DNA of 64,000 bases from Nematostella vectensis (Eukaryota; Cnidaria; Anthozoa; Actiniaria; Edwardsiidae), in assembly GCF_932526225.1 (NCBI RefSeq), contig NC_064042.1, positions 15,263,040 to 15,327,039 of the forward strand, written 5' to 3'. Below the pieces are notes generated by a model, which saw only the letters and a list, made by a program, of their open reading frames with translations, was not told where the DNA came from and searched no databases. Of the stretch, positions 1 to 10,947 are shown piece after piece (positions within the stretch are counted from its first letter, which is position 1; every line of letters begins with the position of its first letter). The position numbers were made by a program, and so were the translations under genes.

Positions 1-629
1 TTTTTTCAACCTTGTGTTGAAAAAAGTTTATAGGATGTCTCGTCATCTAGAATTAGAAGCCTAATGGTTATCCCAACAAGAAAAGGCAGTGTGGATGACC
101 AAAGAGGTATCAGGGAGAAGGTGAACATGTCTAGTCATCGGTCGTTGGAACCGAAACTACTGTATTATTAGTTATTCTCACAAGAAAGCCACGTGACCAA
201 CACATGACCAACTACGGGGACATGGCCAACTAATGAACACATGGCCAACTAACAAATAGGCAAATAATTTTGTCTCACTATCAGTTGCTAGAATCTAGAC
301 CAAAATGGTTAATGCAACGAGAAAGGGTATTACTAAAGACCATATCTTTTTTCAGAAAGGAAGTGAAAGGAAAAAAGTGATAAATACTGCATGTCATATT
401 CCTTGTACTACAATCTTACCATAAAACTCCTCGGACTCAGAGTTTGCTAGCCGTACACTGCATATCAGCATCTCTTTTGAAGGAAGCTGAGTATAAAGCA
501 AACGTTAGAATACTAAGACTATAAGCGAGAATTGGGTCTTTATAACTGTACAGTGACTGTGAATCTAGTTAAGGCATCGTTAATGTGTTACTGTGAGACC
601 TAACACTGTGTTCCTTTGTATGACACAAA
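1..629 (-). other. UVRAG intron sequence left of the array; no exon seen
   Basis: I found no coding exon here on either strand. It lies downstream of the last UVRAG exon in the window (5089-5176) and upstream of exons that must lie beyond the left edge. A short direct repeat around a 'catggccaactaa' motif sits at about 190-260. The rest is AT-rich unique sequence. Confidence 0.5.
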
Positions 630-3600
630 GGAGGCTTACCTCTATAATAGGATAGAAGGGACTTACCTCTATGGTAGGATAGAGGGGGCTTACCTCTATA
701 ATAGGATAGAGGGGGTTTACCTCTATAATAGGATAGAGGGGGCCGTTACCTTTATAATAGGATAGAGGGGGCTTACTTCTACATAGGATAGAGGGGGCTT
801 ACCTCTAAATAGGATAGAGGGGGCTTACCTCTATGATAGGGTAGAAGGGACTTACCTCTATGATAGGATAGAGGGGGCTTACCTCTATGATAGGATAGAG
901 GAGGCCGTTACCTTTATAATAGGATAGAGGGGGCTTACTTCTACATAGGATAGAGGGGGCTTACCTCTATGATAGGATAGATGGGGCTTACCTCTATAAA
1001 AGGATAGAGGGGGCTTACCTCTATGATAGGATAGAGGGGGCTAACCTCTATAATAGGATAGAGGGGGCTTACCTCTATGATAGGATAGAGAGGGCTTACC
1101 TCTATGATAGGATAGAGAAGGCTTAACTCTATAATAGGATAGAGAGGGCTTACCTCTATGATAGGATAGAGGGGGGTTACCTCTATAATAGGATAGAGAG
1201 GGCTTACCTCTATGATAGGATAGAGGGGGCTTACCTCTATGATAGGATAGAGGGGGCTTACCTCTATGATAGGATAGAGGGGGGTTACCTCTATGATAGG
1301 ATAGAGGGGGGTTACCTCTATAATAGGATAGAGGGGGTTTACCTCTATAATAGAAAAGAGGAGGCTTACCTCTATGATAGGATAGAGGAGGCTTACCTCT
1401 ATGATAGGATAGAGGAGGCTTACCTCTATGATAGGATAGAGGGGGCTTACCTCTATGATAGGATAGAGGGGGCTTACCTCTATGATAGGATAGAGGGGGC
1501 TTACCTCTATAATAGGATAGAGGGGGCTTACCTCTATGATAGGATAGAGGAGGCTTACCTTTATAATAGGATAGAGGGGGTTTACCTCTATAATAGGATA
1601 GAGGGGGCTTACCTCTATGATAGGATAGAGGGGGCTTACCTCTATAATAGGATAGAGGGGGCTTACCTCTATGATAGGATAGAGGAGGCTTACCTTTATA
1701 ATAGGATAGAGGGGGTTTACCTCTATAATAGGATAGAGGGGGTTTACCTCTATAATAGAAAAGAGGAGGCTTACCTCTATGATAGGATAGAGGGGGGTTA
1801 CCTCTATGATAGGATAGAGGGGGCTTACCTCTATGATAGAATAGAGGGGGTTTACCTCTATGATAGGATAGAGAGGGCTTACCTCTATGATAGGATAGAG
1901 GGGGTTTACCTCTATGATAGGATAGAGGGGGCTTACCTCTATAATAGGATAGAGGGGGCTTACCTCTATGATAGGATAGAGGGGGGTTACCTCTATAATA
2001 GGATAGAGAGGGCTTACCTCTATGATAGGATAGAGGGGGCTTACCTCTATGATAGAATAGAGGGGGTTTACCTCTATGATAGGATAGAGAGGGCTTACCT
2101 CTATGATAGGATAGAGGGGCTTACCTCTATAATAGGATAGAGGGGGCTTACCTCTATGATAGGATAGAAGGGGCTTACCTCTATAATAGGATAGAGAGGG
2201 CTTACCTCTATAATAGGATAGAGAGGGCTTGCCTCTATGATAGGATAAAGGGGGCTTACCTCTATGTTAGGATAGAGGGGGCTTACCTTTATGATAGGAT
2301 AGAGGGGGGTTACCTCTATAATAGGATAGAGGGGGTTTACCTCTATGATAGGATAGAGGGGGGTTACCTCTATGATAGGATAGAGGGGGTTTACCTCTAT
2401 GATAGGATAGAGGGGGCTTACCTCTATAATAGGATAGAGGGGGCTTACCTCTATGATAGGATAGAGGGGGGTTACCTCTATAATAGGATAGAGAGGGCTT
2501 ACCTCTATGATAGGATAGAGGGGGGTTACCTCTATAATAGGATAGAGGGGGTTTACCTCTATGATAGGATAGAGGGGGCTTACCTCTATGATAGGATAGA
2601 GGGGGTTTACCTCTATGATAGGATAGAGAGGGCTTACCTCTATGATAGGATAGAGGGGCTTACCTCTATAATAGGATAGAGGGGGCTTACCTCTATGATA
2701 GGATAGAAGGGGCTTACCTCTATAATAGGATAGAGAGGGCTTACCTCTATAATAGGATAGAGAGGGCTTACCTCTATGTTAGGATAGAGGGGGCTTACCT
2801 TTATGATAGGATAGAGGGGGGTTACCTCTATAATAGGATAGAGGGGGTTTACCTCTATGATAGGATAGAGGGGGGTTACCTCTATAATAGGATAGAGGGG
2901 GTTTACCTCTATGATAGGATAGAGGGGGCTTACCTCTATGATAGGATAGAGGGGGCTTACCTCTATAATAGGATAAATTGGGCTTACCTCTATAATAGGA
3001 TAGAGGAGGCTTACCTCTATAATAGGATAGAGAGGGCTTACCTCTATAATAGGATAGAGAGGGCTTACCTCTATAATAGGATAGAGAGGGCTTACCTCTA
3101 TGATAGGATAGAGGGGGCTTACCTCTATGATAGAATAGAGGGGGCTTACCTCTATGATAGGATAGAGGGGGGTTACCTCTATAATAGGATAGAGGGGGTT
3201 TACCTCTATGATAGGATAGAGGGGGTTTACCTCTATGATAGGATAGAGGGGGCTTACCTCTATGATAGGATAGAGGAGGCTTACCTCTATGATAGGATAT
3301 AGGAGGCTTACCTCTATGATAGGATAGAGGGGGTTTACCTCTATGATAGGATAGAGGGGGCTTACCTCTATGATAGGATAGAGGGGGCTTACCTCTATGA
3401 TAGGATAGAGGGGGTTTACCTCTATGATAGGATAGAGGGGGCTTACCTCTATGATAGGATAGAGGGGACTTACCTCTATAATAGGATAGAGGGGGCTTAC
3501 CTCTATGATAGGATAGAGGGGGCTTACCTCTATGATAGGATAGAGGGGGCTTACCTCTATGATAGGATAGAGGGGGGTTACCTCTATGATAGGATAGAGG

Positions 3601-5105
3601 GGGTTTACCTCTATGATAGGATAGAGGGGGCTTACCTCTATGATAGGATAGAGGGGACTTACCTCTATAATAGGATAGAGGGGGCTTACCTCTATGATAG
3701 GATAGAGGGGGCTTACTTCTATGATAGGATAGAGGGGGCTTACCTCTATAATAGGATAAAGGGGACTTACCTCTATGATAGGATAGAGGGGGCTAACCTC
3801 TATGATAGGATAGAGGGGGGTTACCTCTATGATAGGATAGAGGGGGCTTACCTCTATGATAGGATATAGGGGGCTTACCTCTATAATAGGATAGAGGGGG
3901 CTTACCTCTATGATAGGATAGAGGGGGCTTACCTCTATGATAGGATAGAGGGGCTTACCTCTAAAATAGGATAGAGGGGGCTTACCTCTATGATAGGATA
4001 GAGGGGGCTTACCTCTATAATAGGATAGATTGGGCTTACCTCTATAATAGGATAGAGGAGGCTTACCTCTATAATAGGATAGAGAGGGCTTACCTCTATA
4101 ATAGGATAGATTGGGCTTACCTCTATAATAGGATAGAGGGGGCTTACCTCTATGATAGGATAGATTGGGCTTACCTCTATAATAGGATAGAGGGGGCTTA
4201 CCTCTATAATAGGATAGATTGGGCTTACCTCTATAATAGGATAGAGGGGGCTTACCTCTATGATAGGATAGAGGGGGCTTACCTCTATAATAGGATAGAG
4301 GGGCTTACCTCTATGATAGGATAGAGGGGGCTTACCTCTATAATAGGATAGAGGAGGCTTACCTCTATAATAGGATAGAGAGGGCTTACCTCTATGATAG
4401 GATAGAGGGGGCTTACCTCTATAATAGGATAGAGGGGGCTTACCTCTATGATAGGATAGAAGGGGCTTACCTCTATAATAGGATAGAGGGGCTTACCTCT
4501 ATGATAGGATAGAGAGGGCTTACCTCTATAATAGGATAGAGGGGGCTTACCTCTATGATAGGATAGAGGAGGCTTACCTCTATGATAGGATAGAGAGGGC
4601 TTACCTCTATAATAGGATAGATTGGGCTTACCTCTATAATAGGATAGAGGGGGCTTACCTCTATGATAGGATAGATTGGGCTTACCTCTATAATAGGATA
4701 GAGGGGGCTTACCTCTATAATAGGATAGATTGGGCTTACCTCTATAATAGGATAGAGGGGGCTTACCTCTATGATAGGATAGAGGGGGCTTACCTCTATA
4801 ATAGGATAGAGGGGCTTACCTCTATGATAGGATAGAGGGGGCTTACCTCTATAATAGGATAGAGGAGGCTTACCTCTATAATAGGATAGAGAGGGCTTAC
4901 CTCTATGATAGGATAGAGGGGGCTTACCTCTATAATAGGATAGAGGGGGCTTACCTCTATGATAGGATAGAAGGGGCTTACCTCTATAATAGGATAGAGG
5001 GGCTTACCTCTATGATAGGATAGAGAGGGCTTACCTCTATAATAGGATAGAGGGGGCTTACCTCTATGATAGGATAGAGGAGGCTTACCTCTATGATAGG
5101 ATAGA
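630..5105 (-). repeat. 27-bp minisatellite, about 165 copies, seeded on a UVRAG 5' splice site
   Basis: Tandem array with a basic 27-bp period; minus-strand unit reads roughly CTATCCTATCATAGAG-GTAAGCCCC with scattered substitutions and small indels. The rightmost copy (first in transcription order) is the last bases of the UVRAG exon ending at 5089, plus its donor GTAAGC. The exon end codes Tyr-Pro-Ile-Ile-Glu at a conserved UVRAG position. So each copy repeats a coding exon end and a consensus 5' splice site into the intron. The period is a multiple of three and the minus strand is open over stretches, giving a 9-residue repeat (YPIIEVSPL), in frame with the exon until a stop after about four copies. 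Confidence 0.95.
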
Positions 5106-8100
5106 TGTGCGTAAGCTCGGATGCCAGCTGCCTTCTTCTGATGTTTAGTTGGGCCTTCAACTTTACTAAGTTCTCTCTGAAGAATAAACACATCAAGACC
5201 ACACTATACCTCATTTGTATTCAAGTTTCTGATAATTTATACAGTTATAAATTTAAATGTTAAATATGTATTCCATAGTTTTCATATCTGACTTTTCCGG
5301 AAAAAAGGTATTTATTTATGCTATTGCAGTATCTCCACATGAGTTTATCATCAAACTTGGCCCAAGAAAAGTTTGATTTATGACATTACCAGAGTGATCT
5401 AGAATGCCTTTTATCAAATTTACTCATGCTTTATGTACTGTCTATGTTGTGGTTTGAAATGCTTCTTGGTTTGAAATTGTTAAAACCAGTTTGAAAAAAA
5501 TTCAAACCAAGAAGCATTTCAAACCACAACAAATGTGGCATGGTTTGAATTTTTTTCAAACTGGTTTTAACATTTTCAAACCAAGAAGCATTTCAAACCA
5601 CAACATCTACAAAAAGCATGTTTATCGCCAACTGGAAGTGGACTTTTGGCCGTTGTGAGGGGGTGCATCCCTTTCAACCACCTTGGGTACGGGCCTGTAT
5701 TTTCACATTCAACTGGTAAAATACTGTTAATGAAATTGTGTCAGCAAATAGTAAAATATTGATTAATTTGCTTGGGATTTCATGAAGAGGACTTTTCTTG
5801 TGTTCCTTACCGTTTGTCAACATGGTCTTTCTTGTGTTGCTGAAGAGAATTTCTCAGACCATTTAACTCTGCTTGTTTTCTTTCCAATCCACGCTCTTAA
5901 ATAAATATGAAATAAATTGATCATTAGGCTAATTCATTTCCTCATTAGACTCTTTGGCTGAAAAGAAAAATAGCTAAAAATGCTGTGCACCTCGTTTTCT
6001 AACTCTTTCCAAATATTTTCTCTCCTCTTCACGTTCTGCAAAAGAGATGAGAACAATCAACCTCACACAAAAACAAAAAAGACAAAATCAAAGGGCGACT
6101 GGAGTTAAGATGACAAGTAGCACAAGATGTATTCGTACCTTTATGGATTGTTGCATGCTTGTGAATAAGTTCTTCTCTCAACAACTTGACTCTAAGTTTC
6201 AGGCTTTCCCGTTCAGCCATCTGCACAGAGAAAGAAATGTGAGAAACCTGATAATAATTCTAAGAGGCAAATAACTACAAGAATAAAGCATTGCATTGCA
6301 GCATTGCATCAATTGCAATACATATAAGTAAATTGGTGTAAATACAAAAAGCCCAAATAGTTTTGTTCATGAACCAGAAGAATGAATACAATATTCCAAA
6401 AACTGGAATTTGACCCTGCAGGGTTGAATTCCAGTATTTGGGGTATAAGTAAATTGGTGTATAGAACAGAACAAAAAGTAGTGTGTAATGCTATCAAAAA
6501 GAGCTTTTATTACTTAAAAGGGATATAGATTTAGGAAGACATACGGGTTACTTAGGTTCCAATGCCTTAGGAACTTAGCAAAAATATATATAATCAGATC
6601 ACTTTATTTATTTTGTAACCTGCTGTAGGGATTTCTCTGTTGTCTGGAGTTTGTCTTCTATCATCTGCCGGACATTCAGCACGGAGATTTCTGTTTGCCG
6701 GATTGCTTTTTGTAGAGTACATAATCTGCAATAAAAAATAAATAAACAAAGTCTAGATGAGTCAGTTTCTCAATGCAGGATCAAAACTAAATACTAAAAA
6801 AAGTCTGAATTTGCTAGATCCAGTATAGTCTCCTGTGCAGCTGTCCTTAGTGTTAGTCTCAAATCCCGTGACCAGATCAAATACTGCTACCAAACCAAAT
6901 AACTTGAACTTAATTACACAATTAATCAGCCACTAATTTAAATGATTAATGTGCATTTAAAATAGTTAGCAGTATCCACCACAATAAGTCTTTTGTAGTC
7001 CTTTGTGTTTGTTTACTGTACTTCTCAAACTGAGTTATACTTCCAATCTAAGAGAATTGTGCATTTCCCTTGTCTGATGAATAAACACCCTAAAATGATC
7101 TGTATTCATACTTACTGACTGTATTGGTGTTAGGGTAAATGTTGAATAAAGTATATTATTAATATATATATAAACAACCTCAGAATTTGGTAAATAATCT
7201 TTATTAAGATGGAACTGGCAATGATAATCACAAAACAAATGCAGACTTTACCTCAGAAGAGATGATCTGTTGTAAGTTTCGACAACCTGAAACAATGAAA
7301 AAGATAAATAAGGGATTTACGATATTTACTTGAATAAGCCCCTCCTCCAAATAAGCACCCCCCACCCCTCCTTTCCACAGGTTTTATGTAACTGAGTGAA
7401 ATGACTATCATACATGTAGTTCTTAGAAAGCACTGAAGCACATAGAATCTGGACTGTATCTGGTCTGTATCCACTTTAATGACATCTTTACCTGGTCTGT
7501 ATCCACTTTAATGACATCTTTACCTGGTCTGTATCCACTTTGATAACATCTTTACCTGGTCTGTATCTACTTTAATAACATCTTTACTTGGTCTGCATCT
7601 ACTTTAATAACATCTTTACCTGGTCTGTATCCACTTTAATGACATCTTTACCGGCAGCTAGCCCAGGGGCGTAACTTGGCACCTGAAAAAAAGGATGACA
7701 AGATTTTTCAAGTCTTCAAGTTGAATGCTGAAGTACCATTTTATCACTTACATCATTGTCAGGGTTTGCACCATAATACCCATCTACTAGCCCAAAGAGA
7801 AGAGTGTTCGGCTTGTGATGGGACGTCCTTATCTGCAATCAATCGATACGAACATTAATGATCCACTTCTCTTAGATTCAAACTGGCCATGCAATACAAT
7901 AGTTCATACAGTAAATATGTGTTAGGGCATCCTGATTCCAACATGCTCCCAACAACAACACACAAAAAAGTAAAGAAACACCCCCTCAAACTAGACCCCC
8001 TCCTTGGGTTAGGAAAAACAAGTCTTTTATCTATTAATAAGGCCCTTGTATTGAATCAATGCAATTTTAATACAAGAAAACATTATTATTGGACAAACTT

Positions 8101-10770
8101 TGTTCATTTTTTTTATTTTCTTATGGTCAAACATAATTGAAATAGGTGTATCCCCAAGTTTTCAACCGCGTTGACAACTGATGAGTCAAATGCTTTGTGA
8201 AATCAAATTCTGACTCTCACTAATACCAACACAGTATTATATGGCTAAAATAAAGTCAGGTATAGTTTGGATTAGAATAAAGGCCATCTTCAATGGGGTG
8301 CAGTAAAAAAAGGAAGAAAAGAATGCCATATCATTTAAGATAATATCAGTATCTGTCAAACAGCAACTTAAAAAAAAAAACGATTATACTAACCTGTTCA
8401 CCGAGATATTTCAAGCCAGAGAGGTCCACACTCCATTCAATCAAGAGATAAAACCTTCCCCCTTGGCCACCCCATACCCTCACAACAAAAGCTACAGGGG
8501 AGTCAAGGGAAGTCAACATGTGCACCTACAAAAAGCTAATGAATCATCACATTTAGCATCTTTGGTATAATATCTTTTGGTATAATATCTATCTCTGATC
8601 CAGTAATCTCCCTTTCTCTGCAAATGCTGGCTAAGCTATTGCAGACAGTATGAATGTCAATACCATGTAGAACAAAACCGGGCTATTTTCATTTTAAAGG
8701 CACTGATTGCCTCTAACCTTGTGACTTCACTAAGAAATCACGACTTTTTGAGCGGCAAACTCACACTACACAGAAATGGCTTCAGCTGTACGCCAAAGAA
8801 TAACAAAAACAATAAAATATTTCCATAGAATGCCCCTTTTCTGACAGAAAGTATTGGCTGATTCATCAGCACTTCTTGTTGTTATTACTTTTCCACAAAT
8901 AGCTTGAGCATGTTGACAACCTAAAAAAGTATTGACATTTAGTGCAAGTCACCTTTAATTGAGCACACAGGATGACAGAAGTTGCTTAAAGATGTCTGAT
9001 TAACAAAGTATAATTATGTTTAGGATACATGAAGTTGCAGTCTCTAGGTTCTGTCCAAGCGTGGTTGGCTCAAAGCTACTCCATGTAGGATTCTGCGAAG
9101 AAGAAATAAAAAAATATCACATATTATCACTTCAATAAGGAAAAATAATTTTATAAAATGTCAGAGGGCATGGAGCATTCTCAAAAACTATGGCTTACCA
9201 GAGAATTTGGTATCCTCTCACTTGTGTAGATGGCTAAGAAAAAATAAAAAATTGTAAAGCAAGCAATAAAAAATGAAACAATCAGAAAAAAAGGAAAATA
9301 TATTATACATATATCAAAAATGTAATGAATGAGTCCCAGGCGTTCATAGAAGAGTGCCCGATACACCGATGTAGAGCGGGATATAACTTGATATGCAGAA
9401 AAAAAATGCAATCTACTTTTTTATCCCTACAAGGCTGTTTCGTGGTTGACCACTCATCTTAAGATGATAGGATGCGCCACGAAATAAAGTGTTTGATGCT
9501 GTTGTCCTTGACGTTTCATATGAGTTTGCTGAGTTCAGTCAAATTTCTGTGTTTAGCTTGGCAGAATGAGGCTGTCTGGTTCCTGTATCTTGTCGTAAAT
9601 TCGTTTTCGATATATCAGCGATGGTAATGATTATTCCTTATAAATCCCCTGATGAGTGGGCAACCACAAAACAGGTCTGTAGGGATGAAAATGTTGTTTG
9701 CTTGTTTTTGTGCACATCAAGATGTACAGTATATATATATATATATATATCAAATGTAGATACTCGTTTCTCTCTAGAGGCTGGTCTGTAGAGCTGTTGC
9801 ATACACATACTACTGTATTTCTTTTTAAATGAGAGCAATGAAAGATAGCATTGCTGGAATATGTACCTTTTGAGTTTGAATCTGTGTGTAAAGTGAAATA
9901 GGTTTCCAGTAAAGAGTCAACCAGAGAATCACCATGGATAGGCAATTTGATCACTATATTCCGGGCTGAGATACTCCGAAGATGCCTCAAACGATGCTGA
10001 AAATGATAAAGATTAAATTGAAAGCCTTACACTTTCACTGACACATGTTAAGATATATAATCTAGACATAGGTATTTTAAGAAACCTGATCTGTTGGAAG
10101 TTGTGGTAAGTGAGGAGGGTCTGGTTGAATAGCATCGCAACCACCCATTTCCACTGTCTTCAATCGTGACTTCACACATTCCCCCAATCCATGTAACAAG
10201 TGACATAGACCTTGACGTGTATCCATTAATACAAAATAAAACAGGTGATGGTTTAGCTATAAAGCTAGAGTTAAATTTCCGTTTGGAAAATGAAAATGTG
10301 AAAGGTATGGAATCAGCATTGAAAATTATGAGTTAGACACCAGGGGATTAAAATAATTCTGATTGTTTATTAAGTATGAAGCCAATAAGATCTATATCTT
10401 GATAAGCTACAGTATTTAAGCTCATGACCATGATTGAGATCAATGATTACACACCCCCAAAACAAAAACAACATCGACATTTGACAGCAACCACTTATTC
10501 ACACCTCCAACCGTTCGCTTATTTCCCCAAAAAAAAACAATTAAATTTAAGCATTATTGGTGCTATACTTAGCCCAGATACTGATTAGATTGTCCGTTAA
10601 CAAGAAAACTAATCAATTAGAGCAATTCTTTACATGGGTATAGAGGTACCAATCTAATGTATGCTCACCTCACATTTCTAATCAAACTTACAATGCAAAG
10701 CATGAGAACAAACCTGTTGTGTTGAGAGTTTCATGTGCCTCACACGCCCTAAAGTCTCTTTACTGGCCAT
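5089..10770 (-). CDS. UVRAG: UVRAG (UV radiation resistance-associated protein), 5' part, 12 exons
   Basis: UVRAG is the Vps38-type subunit of the class III PI3-kinase (VPS34/Beclin-1) complex acting in endosome maturation and autophagy. Exons in transcription order: 10714-10770, 9867-9996, 9199-9233, 9029-9092, 8394-8491, 7620-7682, 7252-7286, 6620-6725, 6139-6220, 5991-6035, 5811-5895, 5089-5176. They join in phase into 296 codons without a stop. The start Met is at 10770. Residues 20-128 form the C2 domain: RLRHLRSISARNIV, NPTW, FVVRVWGG and GLKYLGEQ match the vertebrate protein closely. Residues from about 160 are Lys/Glu/Leu-rich coiled coil, ending RRRQLASELTHIYPIIE. The Beclin-binding remainder and C terminus are outside the window. 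Shares a 177-bp promoter with MED14. Two introns carry arrays seeded on 5' splice sites. Confidence 0.93.
5444..5606. mobile_element. Foldback/MITE-like palindrome in a UVRAG intron
   Basis: Two nearly perfect inverted arms of about 65 bp (5444-5510 and 5541-5606) separated by about 30 bp that partly repeats the arm end. Outer ends read ATGTTGTGGTTTGAAATGC. There is no coding potential. It could fold into a long hairpin. Most likely a short non-autonomous foldback transposon. Confidence 0.75.
7461..7653 (-). repeat. 32-bp array, 6 copies, spanning the UVRAG exon 6 donor
   Basis: Period 32 bp (copies starting at 7461, 7493, 7525, 7557, 7589, 7621 on the plus strand). The exon-proximal copy is coding: it encodes KDVIKVDTDQ, the last third of the 63-nt exon 7620-7682, and ends CAG/GTAAAG. 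The other copies lie in the intron and keep CAG/GTAAAG with one or two changes. A second GTAAAG at the copy edge inside the exon (after GCCG) gives another possible donor. Confidence 0.9.
9729..9750. repeat. (AT)n microsatellite
   Basis: About 11 AT dinucleotides in the UVRAG intron between exons 2 and 3. Confidence 0.85.
10086..10226 (-). other. Candidate alternative first coding exon of UVRAG
   Basis: An ATG at 10226 opens a 47-codon frame that ends exactly at CAG/GTTTCT (10086), phase 0, the phase required to join exon 2 at 9996. It begins MDTRQGLCHLLHGL. The main exon 1 at 10714-10770 (ending MKLSTQQ) already matches vertebrate UVRAG directly upstream of RLRHLR, so this would be an alternative start or a chance frame. 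There is no acceptor in front of the ATG, so it would need its own promoter. Confidence 0.25.
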
Positions 10771-10947
10771 GCCGCGGCTCTGGGCCCATCTGTGACTGCT
10801 CTAAGGGAAGTCCAATACTAGATTTCTAAGATATGTGATTCTATTTCTGTTTCTTCCTGGCGGCCATCTTGGATCATTAGCATGTGATCTCCATCCAGCG
10901 CATGCTCTACTCTGACCTGCGCCCGCAGTGTTGCCGTCGCTGCCAAG
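10771..10947. promoter_or_regulatory. Bidirectional promoter UVRAG / MED14
   Basis: Only 177 bp separate the start codons of two divergent genes. It contains a YY1-type site in reverse (GCCATCTTGG, 10863-10872). A second YY1-type site (CCAAGATGGCGGC, 10943-10955) overlaps the MED14 start codon. An NRF1-like site GCGCATGCTC lies at 10898-10907, one base from consensus. No TATA box is evident. These motifs are typical of housekeeping CpG-type bidirectional promoters. Confidence 0.7.

Noticed and set aside
630-5105. CRISPR-like array or repeat protein gene
   Set aside because: Units are contiguous without unique spacers, the organism is eukaryotic, and the 9-residue open repeat is a by-product of the copied UVRAG exon end.
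8492-8527. Longer form of UVRAG exon 5 starting at 8527
   Set aside because: Phase does not fit exon 4. The acceptor at 8491 gives FVVRVWGG directly after exon 4, as in vertebrates.
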